Positions 5,815 through 15,899 are shown, numbered from the stretch's first letter. The stretch: 16,112 nucleotides of DNA from JANRKH01 sp033761815 (GCA_033761815.1 JANRMF010000122.1:1-16112), one strand, 5' to 3'. Notes: generated by a model from the letters alone, not told the origin. Made by a program: numbers and translations.

Positions 5815-6519
5815 ATGCAGCAAATCAAAACTACAGGCGGAAAAAATATTAAAACAGCTAGAGCTAAGATAGATAATACAAAACTCTATCCAGCGCTTGA
5901 AGCTATCGCCTTTTTAAAACAAGAAAGTTTTACGAAGTTTGATCAAACTATGGATTTAGTCCTCAAGCTAGGAGTAGATCCAAGACATTCAGACCAAATG
6001 GTTAGAGGCATGGTTTCTCTTCCAGCGGGCACAGGTAAGACTGTGAAGGTTGCGGTATTCTGCAAGGACGATAAACATCAGGTAGCAAAAGATGCAGGAG
6101 CTGATTATATTGGTAATAATGAACTGATCGAATCAATTAAAGCCGGAAAAATAGAATTTGACATCTGTATAGCATCCCCAGATATGATGGGAATGATAGG
6201 GGGTGTCGCAAAAATTTTGGGACCAAAAGGCCTTATGCCAAACCCAAAACTTGGCACAGTAACCACTGATGTAGTTACTGCAATAAAAAATGCAAAGAGC
6301 GGACAGGTAGAATTCAGAGTCGAAAAGGCTGGAATCATCCACGCGGGAATCGGAAAATTATCATTTTCGAATAGTGATTTGCATTCAAATCTCAAAGCTA
6401 TTGTTGATGCTGTTAATAAGGCAAAACCAACAGGAGCTAAGGGTGTATATATGAAACAAGCATTTTTATCATCAACAATGGGGCCAGCTCTCAGAGTTGA
6501 CTTAAGTACTGCTAGCTAA
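5815..6519 (+). CDS. rplA: 50S ribosomal protein L1
   Basis: A 234-residue protein of normal length. L1 forms the mobile stalk at the E site of the 50S subunit and in many bacteria also represses its own operon. The signature LGPKGLMPNPKLGTVT is present at about residues 137-152, and the N-terminal domain has LGVDPRHSDQMVRG. GGAG (5804-5807), inside the end of rplK, lies seven bases before the ATG, which implies translational coupling between L11 and L1. Nothing is unusual in the protein. Confidence 0.98.
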   Translation: MQQIKTTGGKNIKTARAKIDNTKLYPALEAIAFLKQESFTKFDQTMDLVLKLGVDPRHSDQMVRGMVSLPAGTGKTVKVAVFCKDDKHQVAKDAGADYIGNNELIESIKAGKIEFDICIASPDMMGMIGGVAKILGPKGLMPNPKLGTVTTDVVTAIKNAKSGQVEFRVEKAGIIHAGIGKLSFSNSDLHSNLKAIVDAVNKAKPTGAKGVYMKQAFLSSTMGPALRVDLSTAS

Positions 6520-6534
6520 TTTTGGAGGAAAATA

Positions 6535-7041
6535 ATGTTAAGATCAGAAAAAACAGAATCAGTTAGTCAGATTACTAATTTATATCAGAATAACTCATCA
6601 GTTATAATTACTCACTATCATGGTTTGAGCGTAAAATCCCTTGCTGTTTTGAGAAAAAATCTCAAAAAAGAAGGAGCTGGACTCAAGATTGTGAAGAATA
6701 CTTTGGCAAAAATTGCTGCTAAAAATTCCGGAATAGAAGGTGTTGAGCCATTCTTGAAAGGTCCAGTTGCTATTGCTTATTCATCAGATCCTGTATCTGC
6801 TGCAAAGGTAGTTTCTCAATTCGCAAAAGAGAATCAGTCCTTTAAAGTAGTTGGAGGTATATTAGAGAAAAATGCTATAGATGCTAAAGTAATAATGAAG
6901 TTATCTACCTTACCTTCACTAACGGAGTTAAGAGGGAAAATTGTTGGAGCTATCGTTGCTCCTGCGACAAAAATTGCTTGCATAGCTTCAGCTCCGGCAG
7001 GGCAGCTAGCAAGAGTTATTGGCGCATATTCAAAGAAATAA
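6535..7041 (+). CDS. rplJ: 50S ribosomal protein L10
   Basis: A 168-residue protein that anchors L7/L12 dimers to the ribosome. The N-terminal rRNA-binding domain shows HYHGLSVKSLAVLRKNLKKEG and KIVKNTLAKIA; the C-terminal helix that carries L7/L12 follows from about residue 135. A strong GGAGG (6524-6528) sits six bases before the ATG. The spacer from rplA is only 15 bases, too short for the long folded L10-binding leader known before rplJ in E. coli. Confidence 0.98.
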   Translation: MLRSEKTESVSQITNLYQNNSSVIITHYHGLSVKSLAVLRKNLKKEGAGLKIVKNTLAKIAAKNSGIEGVEPFLKGPVAIAYSSDPVSAAKVVSQFAKENQSFKVVGGILEKNAIDAKVIMKLSTLPSLTELRGKIVGAIVAPATKIACIASAPAGQLARVIGAYSKK

Positions 7042-7066
7042 AACTATTAATATTAAAGAGGTTATA

Positions 7067-7438
7067 ATGGTTGATTTACAAAAAATAGTAGACGAGTTGT
7101 CAAAACTTACCGTTCTTGAAGCGGCTGAATTATCAAAAAAACTAGAAGAGCATTGGGGCGTATCTGCTGCTGCTCCTGTTGCGGTTGCGGCTGCTGCCGG
7201 ACCTGCTGCAGCTGCGGTAGAAGAAAAAACAGACTTTGATGTTGTTTTAGTAAGTAGTGGAGACAATAAGATCAATGTTATTAAAGTTGTGAGAGAGATT
7301 ACAGGTCTTGGGCTTAAGGAAGCAAAAGACTTAGTAGATGGAGCTCCACAAAATGTTAAGACAGGCGTTGCAAAAGCAGAAGCTGATGATCTAAAGAGCA
7401 AGCTAGAAGCAGCGGGCGCTAAAATCGAACTGAAGTAA
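7067..7438 (+). CDS. rplL: 50S ribosomal protein L7/L12
   Basis: A 123-residue acidic stalk protein that recruits translation GTPases. It has the N-terminal dimerisation helix region (residues 1-32), an Ala/Pro/Val-rich hinge (about 33-52) and the C-terminal factor-binding domain with KINVIKVVREITGLGLKEAKDLV and a C-terminal IELK. I start it at the ATG at 7067, which has AAGAGG five bases upstream. An open extension to 7019 overlaps rplJ and would add 16 residues unlike the family. It is followed by a strong terminator-like hairpin. Confidence 0.98.
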   Translation: MVDLQKIVDELSKLTVLEAAELSKKLEEHWGVSAAAPVAVAAAAGPAAAAVEEKTDFDVVLVSSGDNKINVIKVVREITGLGLKEAKDLVDGAPQNVKTGVAKAEADDLKSKLEAAGAKIELK

Positions 7439-7452
7439 TTATGTTCTAAATT

Positions 7453-7487
7453 AAAGTCCAGGAAGGAATCTTTCTTGGGCTTTTTTT
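7453..7487 (+). terminator. Intrinsic terminator/attenuator between rplL and rpoB
   Basis: A 14-pair hairpin (left arm 7453-7466, loop AAT, right arm 7470-7483, with three G-U pairs) merges into seven T residues at 7481-7487. This is a textbook intrinsic terminator shape. Because rpoB has only a modest promoter behind it, it probably acts as a partial terminator that lowers polymerase subunit synthesis relative to L7/L12. E. coli has an attenuator in the same place. Confidence 0.85.
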
Positions 7488-7492
7488 GCCAT

Positions 7493-7520
7493 TTGCATTT
7501 TGCTAATTTTGGTATATAAA
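7493..7520 (+). promoter_or_regulatory. Candidate rpoBC promoter
   Basis: TTGCAT (7493-7498), a 16-base spacer and TATAAA (7515-7520) lie just after the rplL terminator. Transcription would start near 7527 and give a leader of about 88 bases before the rpoB ATG. It is a consensus match only, but its place behind a terminator makes it more credible. Confidence 0.45.
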
Positions 7521-7614
7521 AATTCATCTCGAAAATATCAATGCAAAATTACATCTGCGAGAATAATGAACGCGAATTTGCCTAAAGCTATAAAATTAAA
7601 TTGACAGGAAATAT

Positions 7615-10600
7615 ATGAAGGAAATTTTGGACTCAAAAAATCAAATAAGAAAAAATTTTGGAAAAATTAGTTTAGTTGCGTCCATACCAAATTTGCTCGA
7701 GCTACAAAAATCATCTTATGATGATAATTTTCTCCAGTTCCATGCCCCTGCTGATAATAGAAAAAATATTGGACTTCAGTCTGTATTTAAATCAATATTT
7801 CCAATTGTGGATCCTTCCAACTTATCTACACTTGATTTTGTTAAGTATGAATTCGATCAGCCTAAGTACGATGTTGAAGAATGTAGACAGAGAGGAGTGA
7901 GCTTCGCGGCTCCCCTCAAGGTTACATTAAGATTGATTGTGTGGGAAGTTGATCAAGATACTTCAGCTAAAGAGATTAAAGGCATCAAAGAACAAGAAGT
8001 CTACATGGGTGATATACCTTTGATGACTAAAAATGGAACATTCGTCATAAATGGCACTGAAAGAGTGGTTGTATCGCAGATGCATAGATCACCAGGCGTA
8101 TTTTTTGACCATGACGGAGGTAAAACTCACTCATCAGGAAAATTTCTATATTCTGCAAGAATAATACCTTATCGCGGTTCATGGCTTGATCTAGAATTCG
8201 ATGCAAAAGATCTTATTTTCTTTAGAATAGATAGAAAAAGAAAGTTGTATGTAACAACTTTGCTTAGAGCAATAGGAATGTCTACTGAGGAAATTTATAG
8301 TTATTTTTATAATTCTACCTCTTACTCAAAATCTGGTAAAAACTGGAAGACCCCGTTTTCTCCTGAATTATATTCAGCTCAAAGAATTTCATCAGACTTA
8401 GTTGACGCAGAAACAGGAAAGGTAGCACTTGAGGCGGGTGCAAAAATCACGCCAAGGCTAGCAAAAAAACTAGCTCAGGACGGGCTAAAAGATATTTTGG
8501 CATCCCCTTCTCAATTGATTGGTAAATATCTAGCAGTTGATTTATTCAATGAAGAAACAGGAGAAGTTTTAGCTCCTATAGGAACTGAAATTACGGAAGA
8601 TCTGATTGATTCTTTAGGAAGCCTCAAGATAAAAGAGCTTAAGGTTTTAAATATTTCATCTCAAGTAGGGCCATATATAAGAAATACAATAGTATCAGAT
8701 AAAGCTTCTGATCAAGAACAAGCCTTGATGGATATTTTTAGAGTATTAAGACCAGGCGAGCCTTCTACATTCGAGGCTGCAAAGCAATTATTCGATAGTT
8801 TATTTTTTGATCCAGCGAGATATGACTTATCAGAAGTTGGTCGAATTAAGCTTAATTCAAGGCTATCAAGTGATATTCCTATGGAAACTTGTGTATTAAC
8901 GCATGAAGATATACAAAAAATTGTAAAAGCAATTGTTGAGCTCAAAGATGGTAAAAATCAGGTCGACGATATTGATCACCTTGGAAATAGGAGGGTAAGA
9001 TCCGTTGGAGAATTAATTGAAAATCAATTTAGAATCGGACTAGTGAGGCTAGAAAAAGCAATTGTGGAGAGAATGAGTACTGTATCAATCGACACAGTAA
9101 TGCCACATGATTTAGTAAATTCCAAATCCTTGTCTACTATTGTAAAAGAATTCTTTAGTTCTTCGCAATTATCACAATTTATGGACCAAACAAATCCTTT
9201 ATCTGAGGTGACTCACAAAAGAAGACTTTCAGCACTTGGACCTGGAGGTCTAAGTAGAGATAGAGCTGGGTTTGAAGTTAGGGACGTTCACACTACTCAC
9301 TATGGAAGAATCTGTCCAATTGAAACCCCAGAAGGACAGAATATTGGTCTTATTAACTCTCTTGCTACTTTTGCAAGAATTAATAAATACGGCTTTATAG
9401 AAAGCCCTTATAGAAAAGTTCAAGATGGCGTGATTACTGATGAAGTCATTTATCTGTCTGCTATCGATGAAGGCAAATATAAGATTGCGCAAGCGAATAT
9501 TAGTCGTGATGAAAATGGAAAATTGCAAGACGAACTCATAAACTGTAGATTTAATTCTGATTTTACAATGGTTTCTCCTGAAGAGGTGGATTTTGTTGAT
9601 GTAACCCCGATGCAGGTAGTATCTGTTGCGGCATCCTTAATTCCTTTCCTTGAAAATGATGATGCGAATAGAGCTTTGATGGGTTCAAACATGCAGCGCC
9701 AAGCAGTTCCTCTTATGAGAGCGGAAGCCCCAGTTATTGGTACTGGTATTGAGAAAGTTGTCGCAAAAGATTCAGGAGCAGTTATCGTAGCATTAAACGA
9801 TGGTATTGTTGATCAGGTAGACTCAACAAGAATTGTAGTTAGCACTTCTGGTTCCAAAAAAGATGGAGCTCCAGAAGTTGATATATATAACTTACAAAAA
9901 TTCCAGCGTTCGAATCACAATACCTGTATAAACCAAAAACCACTTGTAAATGTGGGTGATGTTGTTAAGGCTGGTGATGTAATTGCAGATGGACCAAGCA
10001 CGGAAAATGGAGAAATAGCTCTCGGAAGAAACGTTCTTGTAGCATTTTTACCTTGGAGTGGTTATAACTTCGAGGATTCCATATTAATTTCTGAAAAAAT
10101 TGCAAAAAATGACGTATTTACATCTGTCCATATTGAAGAGTTTGAAGTAATTGCAAGAGATACTAGATTAGGCCCCGAAGAAATTACACGAGACATTCCA
10201 AATGTTAGTGAGGAGAGTCTAAGACACATTGACGAGGTAGGTATCGTTCATGTTGGCGCAGAAGTGAGGCCGGGTGACATATTAGTAGGTAAGGTTACGC
10301 CAAAAAGCGAATCTCCTATGACGCCAGAAGAAAAATTACTCAGAGCGATTTTTGGAGAAAAAGCTGGGGATGTTCGTGATTCATCTCTGCATGTACCTCC
10401 TGGAGTTCAAGGAACTGTTGTAGAAGTTAGAGTATTCTCAAGAAGAGGCGTAGAAAAAGATGAGAGATCAGTTGCTATCGAACATATGCAGATTGAAAAA
10501 TTAGCAAAAGATAGAGATGATCAGCTCTCGATAATCGAAAGATTTGTGTTTATTAAGCTTGAAAGCTTGTTGATGAATCAATCAATCATATCAGGTCCAA

Positions 10601-11730
10601 AAGCAATAAAGCAGGGTGAAGTTGTTACTTCAGAATTGCTCGAGAGACTTTCAAGAGGTCAATATTGGCAATTAGTTGTCGATAACCCTGAGGCTATGAA
10701 CGAGATTGAGCAAATTAAAAGAAATTATGATGAAACAAGAGATTTTCTAAATAAGACTTTCCATTCCAAAGTAGAGAAGCTACAAAGTGGAGATGATTTG
10801 CCGCAAGGAGCACTTAAAGTTGTTAAAGTTTTCATTGCCTCAAAACACAAGCTTCAGCCTGGAGATAAGATGGCTGGAAGACACGGAAACAAAGGTGTTA
10901 TCTCCAGAATTTTACCCGAAGAAGATATGCCCTTCCTAGAAGATGGAACGGTGATAGATATAGTACTAAACCCACTCGGTCTTCCCTCAAGGATGAATAT
11001 AGGTCAGATTTTAGAGACTCATCTTGGATGGGCAGGTTTCAATTTGGGTAGGCAGCTAGCAGAACATGCGAGAAAATTTAAAGAAGAAAATGCAGATATT
11101 GAAGACACAAGGAACTTACTTCAACAAATATTTAAGAATAGTTCTGATGTTCTTTCGTCGATAAAGTCTATGAATAACGAGCAGCTTGCAGAATTCGCAT
11201 CCAAAATGGCAAAAGGCGTAAGATTTGCAACGCCAGTTTTCGATGGGGCAAAAGTATCTGATGTTAAGGATATGCTCGATCTTGCTGGAGTGAATCAATC
11301 AGGTCAGACAAGATTAATCGATGGCAGAACCGGTGAATATTTTGATAGAGATGTTACTGTTGGATATAAGTATCTACTTAAGTTACATCACCTTGTTGAT
11401 GACAAAATTCACGCAAGATCGATCGGTCCATACAGCCTTGTTACACAACAGCCTCTCGGAGGAAAATCAAGGTTTGGTGGTCAAAGATTTGGGGAAATGG
11501 AATGCTGGGCACTGCAAGCATATGGAGCTGCCTATACATTACAAGAAATGCTCACAGTTAAATCAGACGATGTAACCGGAAGAATCAAGATATATGAATC
11601 TATAGTTAGAGGTGATAATAACTTTGAGTCTGGTATACCTGAGTCGTTTAATGTGATGATTAAGGAATTCAGATCGTTATGTCTAAATATTCAATTAGAT
11701 GCAGATGATTCAATTAAAGGAAAAGCGTAG
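7615..11730 (+). CDS. rpoB: DNA-directed RNA polymerase beta subunit
   Basis: A 1371-residue full-length beta subunit, close to the size in other alphaproteobacteria. Landmarks: the protrusion/lobe segment MTKNGTFVINGTERVVVSQMHRSPGVFF near residues 138-165; the rifampicin region QLSQFMDQTNPLSEVTHKRR from residue 518; HYGRICPIETPEGQNIGLI (562-580); and KMAGRHGNKGV with the GLPSRMNIGQ block. The C-terminal PLGGKSRFGGQRFGEMECWALQAYGA clamp anchor is also intact. Residues equivalent to E. coli Gln513, Asp516, His526, Arg529 and Ser531 are unchanged (here 521, 524, 534, 537, 539), so sensitivity to rifampicin is expected. AGGA precedes the ATG by five bases. rpoC begins 11 bases after its stop. 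Confidence 0.99.
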   Translation: MKEILDSKNQIRKNFGKISLVASIPNLLELQKSSYDDNFLQFHAPADNRKNIGLQSVFKSIFPIVDPSNLSTLDFVKYEFDQPKYDVEECRQRGVSFAAPLKVTLRLIVWEVDQDTSAKEIKGIKEQEVYMGDIPLMTKNGTFVINGTERVVVSQMHRSPGVFFDHDGGKTHSSGKFLYSARIIPYRGSWLDLEFDAKDLIFFRIDRKRKLYVTTLLRAIGMSTEEIYSYFYNSTSYSKSGKNWKTPFSPELYSAQRISSDLVDAETGKVALEAGAKITPRLAKKLAQDGLKDILASPSQLIGKYLAVDLFNEETGEVLAPIGTEITEDLIDSLGSLKIKELKVLNISSQVGPYIRNTIVSDKASDQEQALMDIFRVLRPGEPSTFEAAKQLFDSLFFDPARYDLSEVGRIKLNSRLSSDIPMETCVLTHEDIQKIVKAIVELKDGKNQVDDIDHLGNRRVRSVGELIENQFRIGLVRLEKAIVERMSTVSIDTVMPHDLVNSKSLSTIVKEFFSSSQLSQFMDQTNPLSEVTHKRRLSALGPGGLSRDRAGFEVRDVHTTHYGRICPIETPEGQNIGLINSLATFARINKYGFIESPYRKVQDGVITDEVIYLSAIDEGKYKIAQANISRDENGKLQDELINCRFNSDFTMVSPEEVDFVDVTPMQVVSVAASLIPFLENDDANRALMGSNMQRQAVPLMRAEAPVIGTGIEKVVAKDSGAVIVALNDGIVDQVDSTRIVVSTSGSKKDGAPEVDIYNLQKFQRSNHNTCINQKPLVNVGDVVKAGDVIADGPSTENGEIALGRNVLVAFLPWSGYNFEDSILISEKIAKNDVFTSVHIEEFEVIARDTRLGPEEITRDIPNVSEESLRHIDEVGIVHVGAEVRPGDILVGKVTPKSESPMTPEEKLLRAIFGEKAGDVRDSSLHVPPGVQGTVVEVRVFSRRGVEKDERSVAIEHMQIEKLAKDRDDQLSIIERFVFIKLESLLMNQSIISGPKAIKQGEVVTSELLERLSRGQYWQLVVDNPEAMNEIEQIKRNYDETRDFLNKTFHSKVEKLQSGDDLPQGALKVVKVFIASKHKLQPGDKMAGRHGNKGVISRILPEEDMPFLEDGTVIDIVLNPLGLPSRMNIGQILETHLGWAGFNLGRQLAEHARKFKEENADIEDTRNLLQQIFKNSSDVLSSIKSMNNEQLAEFASKMAKGVRFATPVFDGAKVSDVKDMLDLAGVNQSGQTRLIDGRTGEYFDRDVTVGYKYLLKLHHLVDDKIHARSIGPYSLVTQQPLGGKSRFGGQRFGEMECWALQAYGAAYTLQEMLTVKSDDVTGRIKIYESIVRGDNNFESGIPESFNVMIKEFRSLCLNIQLDADDSIKGKA

Positions 11731-11741
11731 GATTATAAAGT

Positions 11742-14700
11742 ATGGCAGAGACAGTAAATTTTTATGGGCAAGTGAGCAATGTGCAACAATTTGATATACT
11801 TAGGATAAATATTGCAAGTCCTGAGCAGATCAGATCTTGGTCTTATGGCGAGGTTGCAAAACCAGAAACAATAAACTACAGAACTTTTAAACCAGAAAAA
11901 GAAGGTTTATTTTGCGCTCGAATATTTGGTCCGGTCAAGGATTATGAATGTTTGTGCGGAAAATATAAAAGAATGAAATATCGCGGCATAGTTTGCGAAA
12001 AGTGCGGAGTTGAAGTTACAACTTCAAGAGTTAGAAGGGAAAGAATGGGCCACATCGAGCTAGCGGCTCCTGTTGCCCATATATGGTTCTTGAAATCATT
12101 ACCTTCAAGAATAGGTACATTACTAGACATGACGCTTAAAGATCTAGAGAAAGTGCTATATTTTGAGGCTTATGTTGTTATAGAGCCTGGTTTGACTCCG
12201 ATGGTTAAAGGGGATACGCTATCAGAAGAGGCATATTTAAAGGCGCAGGATGATTACGGTGAGGATAGTTTTGAGGCTTTGATTGGGGCTGAGGCAATAG
12301 GAAGACTGCTTAAAGATATGAATCTTGAGGAATTGCAGGTCGAATTAAGAGAGAGTCTGATATCCACAAATTCCGAAGCTAAAAGAAAAAAGCTAGTAAA
12401 AAGGCTGAAATTAATAGAAGATTTCCTAGGATCTGAAAATAAACCGGAATGGATGGTTATGACTGTTCTTCCGGTTATTCCGCCTGAAATCAGGCCACTT
12501 GTGATGCTTGATGGGGGAAGGTTCGCAACCTCTGACCTCAATGAATTATACAGAAGGGTAATCAACAGAAATAACAGATTAAGAAGGCTGCTAGAGCTAA
12601 AAGCGCCCGACATTATTGTTAGGAATGAAAAAAGAATGTTGCAAGAAGCAGTCGATGCTTTATTTGATAATGGAAGAAGGGGCAGAGTTGTAAAAAATAA
12701 CAATAAAAGGCCATTTAAGTCACTTAGCGACATGTTAAAAGGTAAGCAAGGTAGATTCCGTCAAAACCTCTTAGGCAAAAGGGTAGACTATTCCGGAAGG
12801 TCTGTAATTGTTGTTGGTCCTGAGTTGAAGCTCCACCAATGCGGCCTTCCAAAAAAGATGGCACTTGAGCTATTTAAGCCATTTATATATGCAAAACTTG
12901 AGTTATACTCACTAGCTACAACTCTTAAAGCCGCAAAGAAAATGGTTGATTTAGAAAAGCCAGAAGTTTGGGATATATTAGAAGAAGTGATAAGAGAGCA
13001 CCCAGTTTTGTTAAACAGGGCGCCAACTCTTCATAGACTTGGAATTCAGGCATTTGAACCAACCTTGATTGAAGGAAAGGCAATTCAGTTGCACCCTCTT
13101 GTGTGCGCTGCATTTAACGCAGACTTTGACGGAGACCAAATGGCTGTCCATATACCGCTCTCAATAGAGGCTCAGCTAGAGGCGAGAGTTCTTATGATGT
13201 CTACGAATAATATCCTAAGTCCAGCTAACGGTAAGCCTATTATTGTTCCTGATAAAGATATAGTACTGGGATTATATTACCTAACACTTGAGCTTGAAGG
13301 CGAAATCGGGGAGGGTGCTTTAATGTGCGATATGAATGAAATTCATCATGCTCTATTTACAAAAGCAGTAAGTCTTCATTCAAAAATTAAGTATAGAATG
13401 ACCCTTCTTAATGCAGAGGATGAAATGATTCAGTCTATTATAGATACAACGCCAGGAAGACTGATTTTGAGAGAGCTTTTACCGGATAATAAAAATATCC
13501 CATTTAAGGTAATAAATAAGCCTATGACAAAGAAAGATATTTCATCAGTAATTGACCTTGTATATAGACATTGCGGACAAAAAGCCACGGTGATATTTGC
13601 TGATCAGCTTATGAGCCTTGGTTTTAAATATGCTTGTAAATCAGGTATTTCTTTTGGTATGGATGATATGGTTGTACCTAAAACCAAAGATGATCATATT
13701 AAGGACACTCTTTCAGAGGTTAAGGAATTCGAGAATCAATATTCGGACGGATTTATTACGTTCGGTGAGAAATATAACAAAGTCATAGACTCATGGTCCC
13801 GTTGTACGGATAAAGTTGCAACAGACATGATGAAAGAAATTTCTGCTCTTAAGCCCGAAAGAGAAGATCAAGCAGGTCACTCAAGATTTAACTCTATTTA
13901 TATGATGGCCGCTTCAGGTGCAAGGGGTTCTCCTGCTCAGATTAAGCAGCTTGCGGGAATGAGGGGTTTAATGGCAAGGCCATCAGGTGAAATTATTGAA
14001 ACTCCAATTATTTCAAATTTTAGAGAGGGTTTAACTGTACTTGAATATTTTAACTCAACTCACGGTGCTAGAAAAGGCCTTGCAGATACGGCCTTAAAAA
14101 CAGCGAGCTCAGGTTACCTAACAAGAAGACTTGTTGATGTTGCACAGGATTGTATTGTTACTGAAGAGGATTGTCATACAGATCACGGTTTAGTTGTTGT
14201 TCCAATTATAGATGGAGGTGAGGTAACTGTTTCTCTAGCCGACCAGGTTCTCGGAAGAACTGTATTAAAAGACATAAGACATCCAGTAACTGAAGAGATT
14301 ATTGTCAAATCTGGAAGTTTAATAGATGAGAGCGCTGTAGAAAAAATTGATGCAGCCGGAATGGACTCAGTGATGGTGAGATCTGTTCTTACATGTAAAC
14401 TTACAGAGGGCGTCTGTGCAAAATGTTATGGACGAGACTTGTCAACTGGTGATCTTGTGTCAGTAGGTGAGGCAGTAGGTGTAATTGCGGCTCAATCTAT
14501 CGGTGAGCCTGGAACTCAGCTGACTATGAGAACCTTCCACATAGGTGGGGCGGCGACAAGAGGAGCAGAGGTTTCATCTATCGAAGCTTCGTTTGATGCA
14601 AAAATTAAAATTTTGAATAGGAATATTGTTCTTGATTCAAGTAAGAATCAAATAGTCATGAGTAGATCATGCGAGGTTCTGCTTGTTGATGAAAAAGGTC

Positions 14701-15851
14701 AAGAAAAAGCAAGGCATAAAGTTCCTTACGGAGCAAAACTTGCGGTTGATGATAGTCAAAAAATCAAAAGAGGAGAAAAAATTGCAGAATGGGATCCATA
14801 TACAATTCCTATCATCACAGAGAAGACTGGAAGAGTTTCGTTTAGAGATTTAGTAGATGGAATATCTGTTAGAGATATTACAGATGAAGCAACTGGAATT
14901 ACTAATAAGGTAATTGTTGAATCAAGGCAAAGCGCTAGAGGCGCAGAACTCAGACCAAGAATACATTTAATAGATGAGAAAGGAGCGACGATGAATCTCT
15001 CTAATGGTCTGGAGGCTAGATACTACCTCCCTGTCAATGCTATTTTGAGCGTTGAAGACGGGGTTCAGGTTAATGCCGGGGATATAATTGCAAGAATTCC
15101 AAGAGAGTCAACTAAGACTAGGGATATTACTGGGGGTCTTCCAAGAGTTGCTGAGCTTGTTGAAGCGCGCAGACCTCAGGACCACTCCGTAATAGCTGAA
15201 TCAGATGGAAGAATAGAATTTGGCAAGGACTTTAAGTCAAAAAGGAGAATTGTAATTCACCCGGTTGATGGAAGTCCTCCAATTGAGTTCATGGTACCTA
15301 AAGGTAAGCACATAGTTGTAAATGAGGGTGATTACGTTAAGAAGGGTGACATGCTTATTGATGGTAATGCTGTCCTGCAAGACATCCTAAGAATTATGGG
15401 AGTTGAAGAGCTGACTAGATATATGGTTCAAGAAATTCAGGCTGTATATAGGCTCCAGGGAGTAAAAATCGATAATAAACATATAGAAGTAATTATCAGA
15501 CAAATGCTGCAAAAGGTAGAAGTTACTGACCCAGGAGAGACTACTCTATTGAGCGGTGAAAAAGTAGACAGGGCAGAATTTGAAGAGATTAACGCAAAAG
15601 CTCTTCAGAGTGGATTTAAACCCGCTGAGGGCGAATTAGTTCTTCAGGGTATAACGAAAGCATCCCTACAAACGCGTTCATTTATTTCAGCGGCTTCTTT
15701 CCAAGAAACCACGAGAGTACTAACAGAAGCAGCAGTTGCTGGAAAAATTGATAAACTATATGGGCTAAAAGAAAACGTTATAGTGGGTAGATTGATCCCA
15801 GCCGGAACTGGATATTACGTAGATAAAGCAAGAAAATCTATAAACTCATAA
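11742..15851 (+). CDS. rpoC: DNA-directed RNA polymerase beta' subunit
   Basis: A 1369-residue full-length beta' subunit, separate from rpoB. The first zinc site is Cys70, Cys72, Cys85 and Cys88; the second is Cys804, Cys885, Cys892 and Cys895. The catalytic magnesium loop NADFDGD is at 459-465. The bridge-helix region (THGARKGLADTALKTASSGY, ending before Cys804) and trigger-loop start (QSIGEPGTQLTMRTFHIGG, 918-936) are standard. The C-terminal RLIPAGTGYYVDKAR is typical of alphaproteobacteria. AGGA overlaps the rpoB stop codon nine bases before the ATG, so the two are translationally linked. The stop codon lies within a few bases of an insertion-sequence end, and no terminator hairpin with a T run follows in the window. 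Confidence 0.99.
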   Translation: MAETVNFYGQVSNVQQFDILRINIASPEQIRSWSYGEVAKPETINYRTFKPEKEGLFCARIFGPVKDYECLCGKYKRMKYRGIVCEKCGVEVTTSRVRRERMGHIELAAPVAHIWFLKSLPSRIGTLLDMTLKDLEKVLYFEAYVVIEPGLTPMVKGDTLSEEAYLKAQDDYGEDSFEALIGAEAIGRLLKDMNLEELQVELRESLISTNSEAKRKKLVKRLKLIEDFLGSENKPEWMVMTVLPVIPPEIRPLVMLDGGRFATSDLNELYRRVINRNNRLRRLLELKAPDIIVRNEKRMLQEAVDALFDNGRRGRVVKNNNKRPFKSLSDMLKGKQGRFRQNLLGKRVDYSGRSVIVVGPELKLHQCGLPKKMALELFKPFIYAKLELYSLATTLKAAKKMVDLEKPEVWDILEEVIREHPVLLNRAPTLHRLGIQAFEPTLIEGKAIQLHPLVCAAFNADFDGDQMAVHIPLSIEAQLEARVLMMSTNNILSPANGKPIIVPDKDIVLGLYYLTLELEGEIGEGALMCDMNEIHHALFTKAVSLHSKIKYRMTLLNAEDEMIQSIIDTTPGRLILRELLPDNKNIPFKVINKPMTKKDISSVIDLVYRHCGQKATVIFADQLMSLGFKYACKSGISFGMDDMVVPKTKDDHIKDTLSEVKEFENQYSDGFITFGEKYNKVIDSWSRCTDKVATDMMKEISALKPEREDQAGHSRFNSIYMMAASGARGSPAQIKQLAGMRGLMARPSGEIIETPIISNFREGLTVLEYFNSTHGARKGLADTALKTASSGYLTRRLVDVAQDCIVTEEDCHTDHGLVVVPIIDGGEVTVSLADQVLGRTVLKDIRHPVTEEIIVKSGSLIDESAVEKIDAAGMDSVMVRSVLTCKLTEGVCAKCYGRDLSTGDLVSVGEAVGVIAAQSIGEPGTQLTMRTFHIGGAATRGAEVSSIEASFDAKIKILNRNIVLDSSKNQIVMSRSCEVLLVDEKGQEKARHKVPYGAKLAVDDSQKIKRGEKIAEWDPYTIPIITEKTGRVSFRDLVDGISVRDITDEATGITNKVIVESRQSARGAELRPRIHLIDEKGATMNLSNGLEARYYLPVNAILSVEDGVQVNAGDIIARIPRESTKTRDITGGLPRVAELVEARRPQDHSVIAESDGRIEFGKDFKSKRRIVIHPVDGSPPIEFMVPKGKHIVVNEGDYVKKGDMLIDGNAVLQDILRIMGVEELTRYMVQEIQAVYRLQGVKIDNKHIEVIIRQMLQKVEVTDPGETTLLSGEKVDRAEFEEINAKALQSGFKPAEGELVLQGITKASLQTRSFISAASFQETTRVLTEAAVAGKIDKLYGLKENVIVGRLIPAGTGYYVDKARKSINS

Positions 15852-15899
15852 ATAGTCCACCCGCTAGAATTGTGGAAAGTCATATGGATCATTCTAGTT

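Noticed and set aside
7030..7527. 165-codon open frame on the minus strand across rplL
   Set aside because: It is antisense to a clear L7/L12 gene and owes its length to the Ala-rich hinge and biased codons; the protein resembles no family.
9166..9354. RpoB Thr526 and Gln575 (E. coli Asn518 and Pro567 positions) as rifampicin resistance changes
   Set aside because: All the main resistance positions are unchanged, and these two sites vary naturally among bacteria; no resistance call is supported.
12254..12733. 159-codon open frame on the minus strand inside rpoC
   Set aside because: It is a Ser/Leu-rich shadow of the beta' coding sequence with no ribosome binding site or domain.
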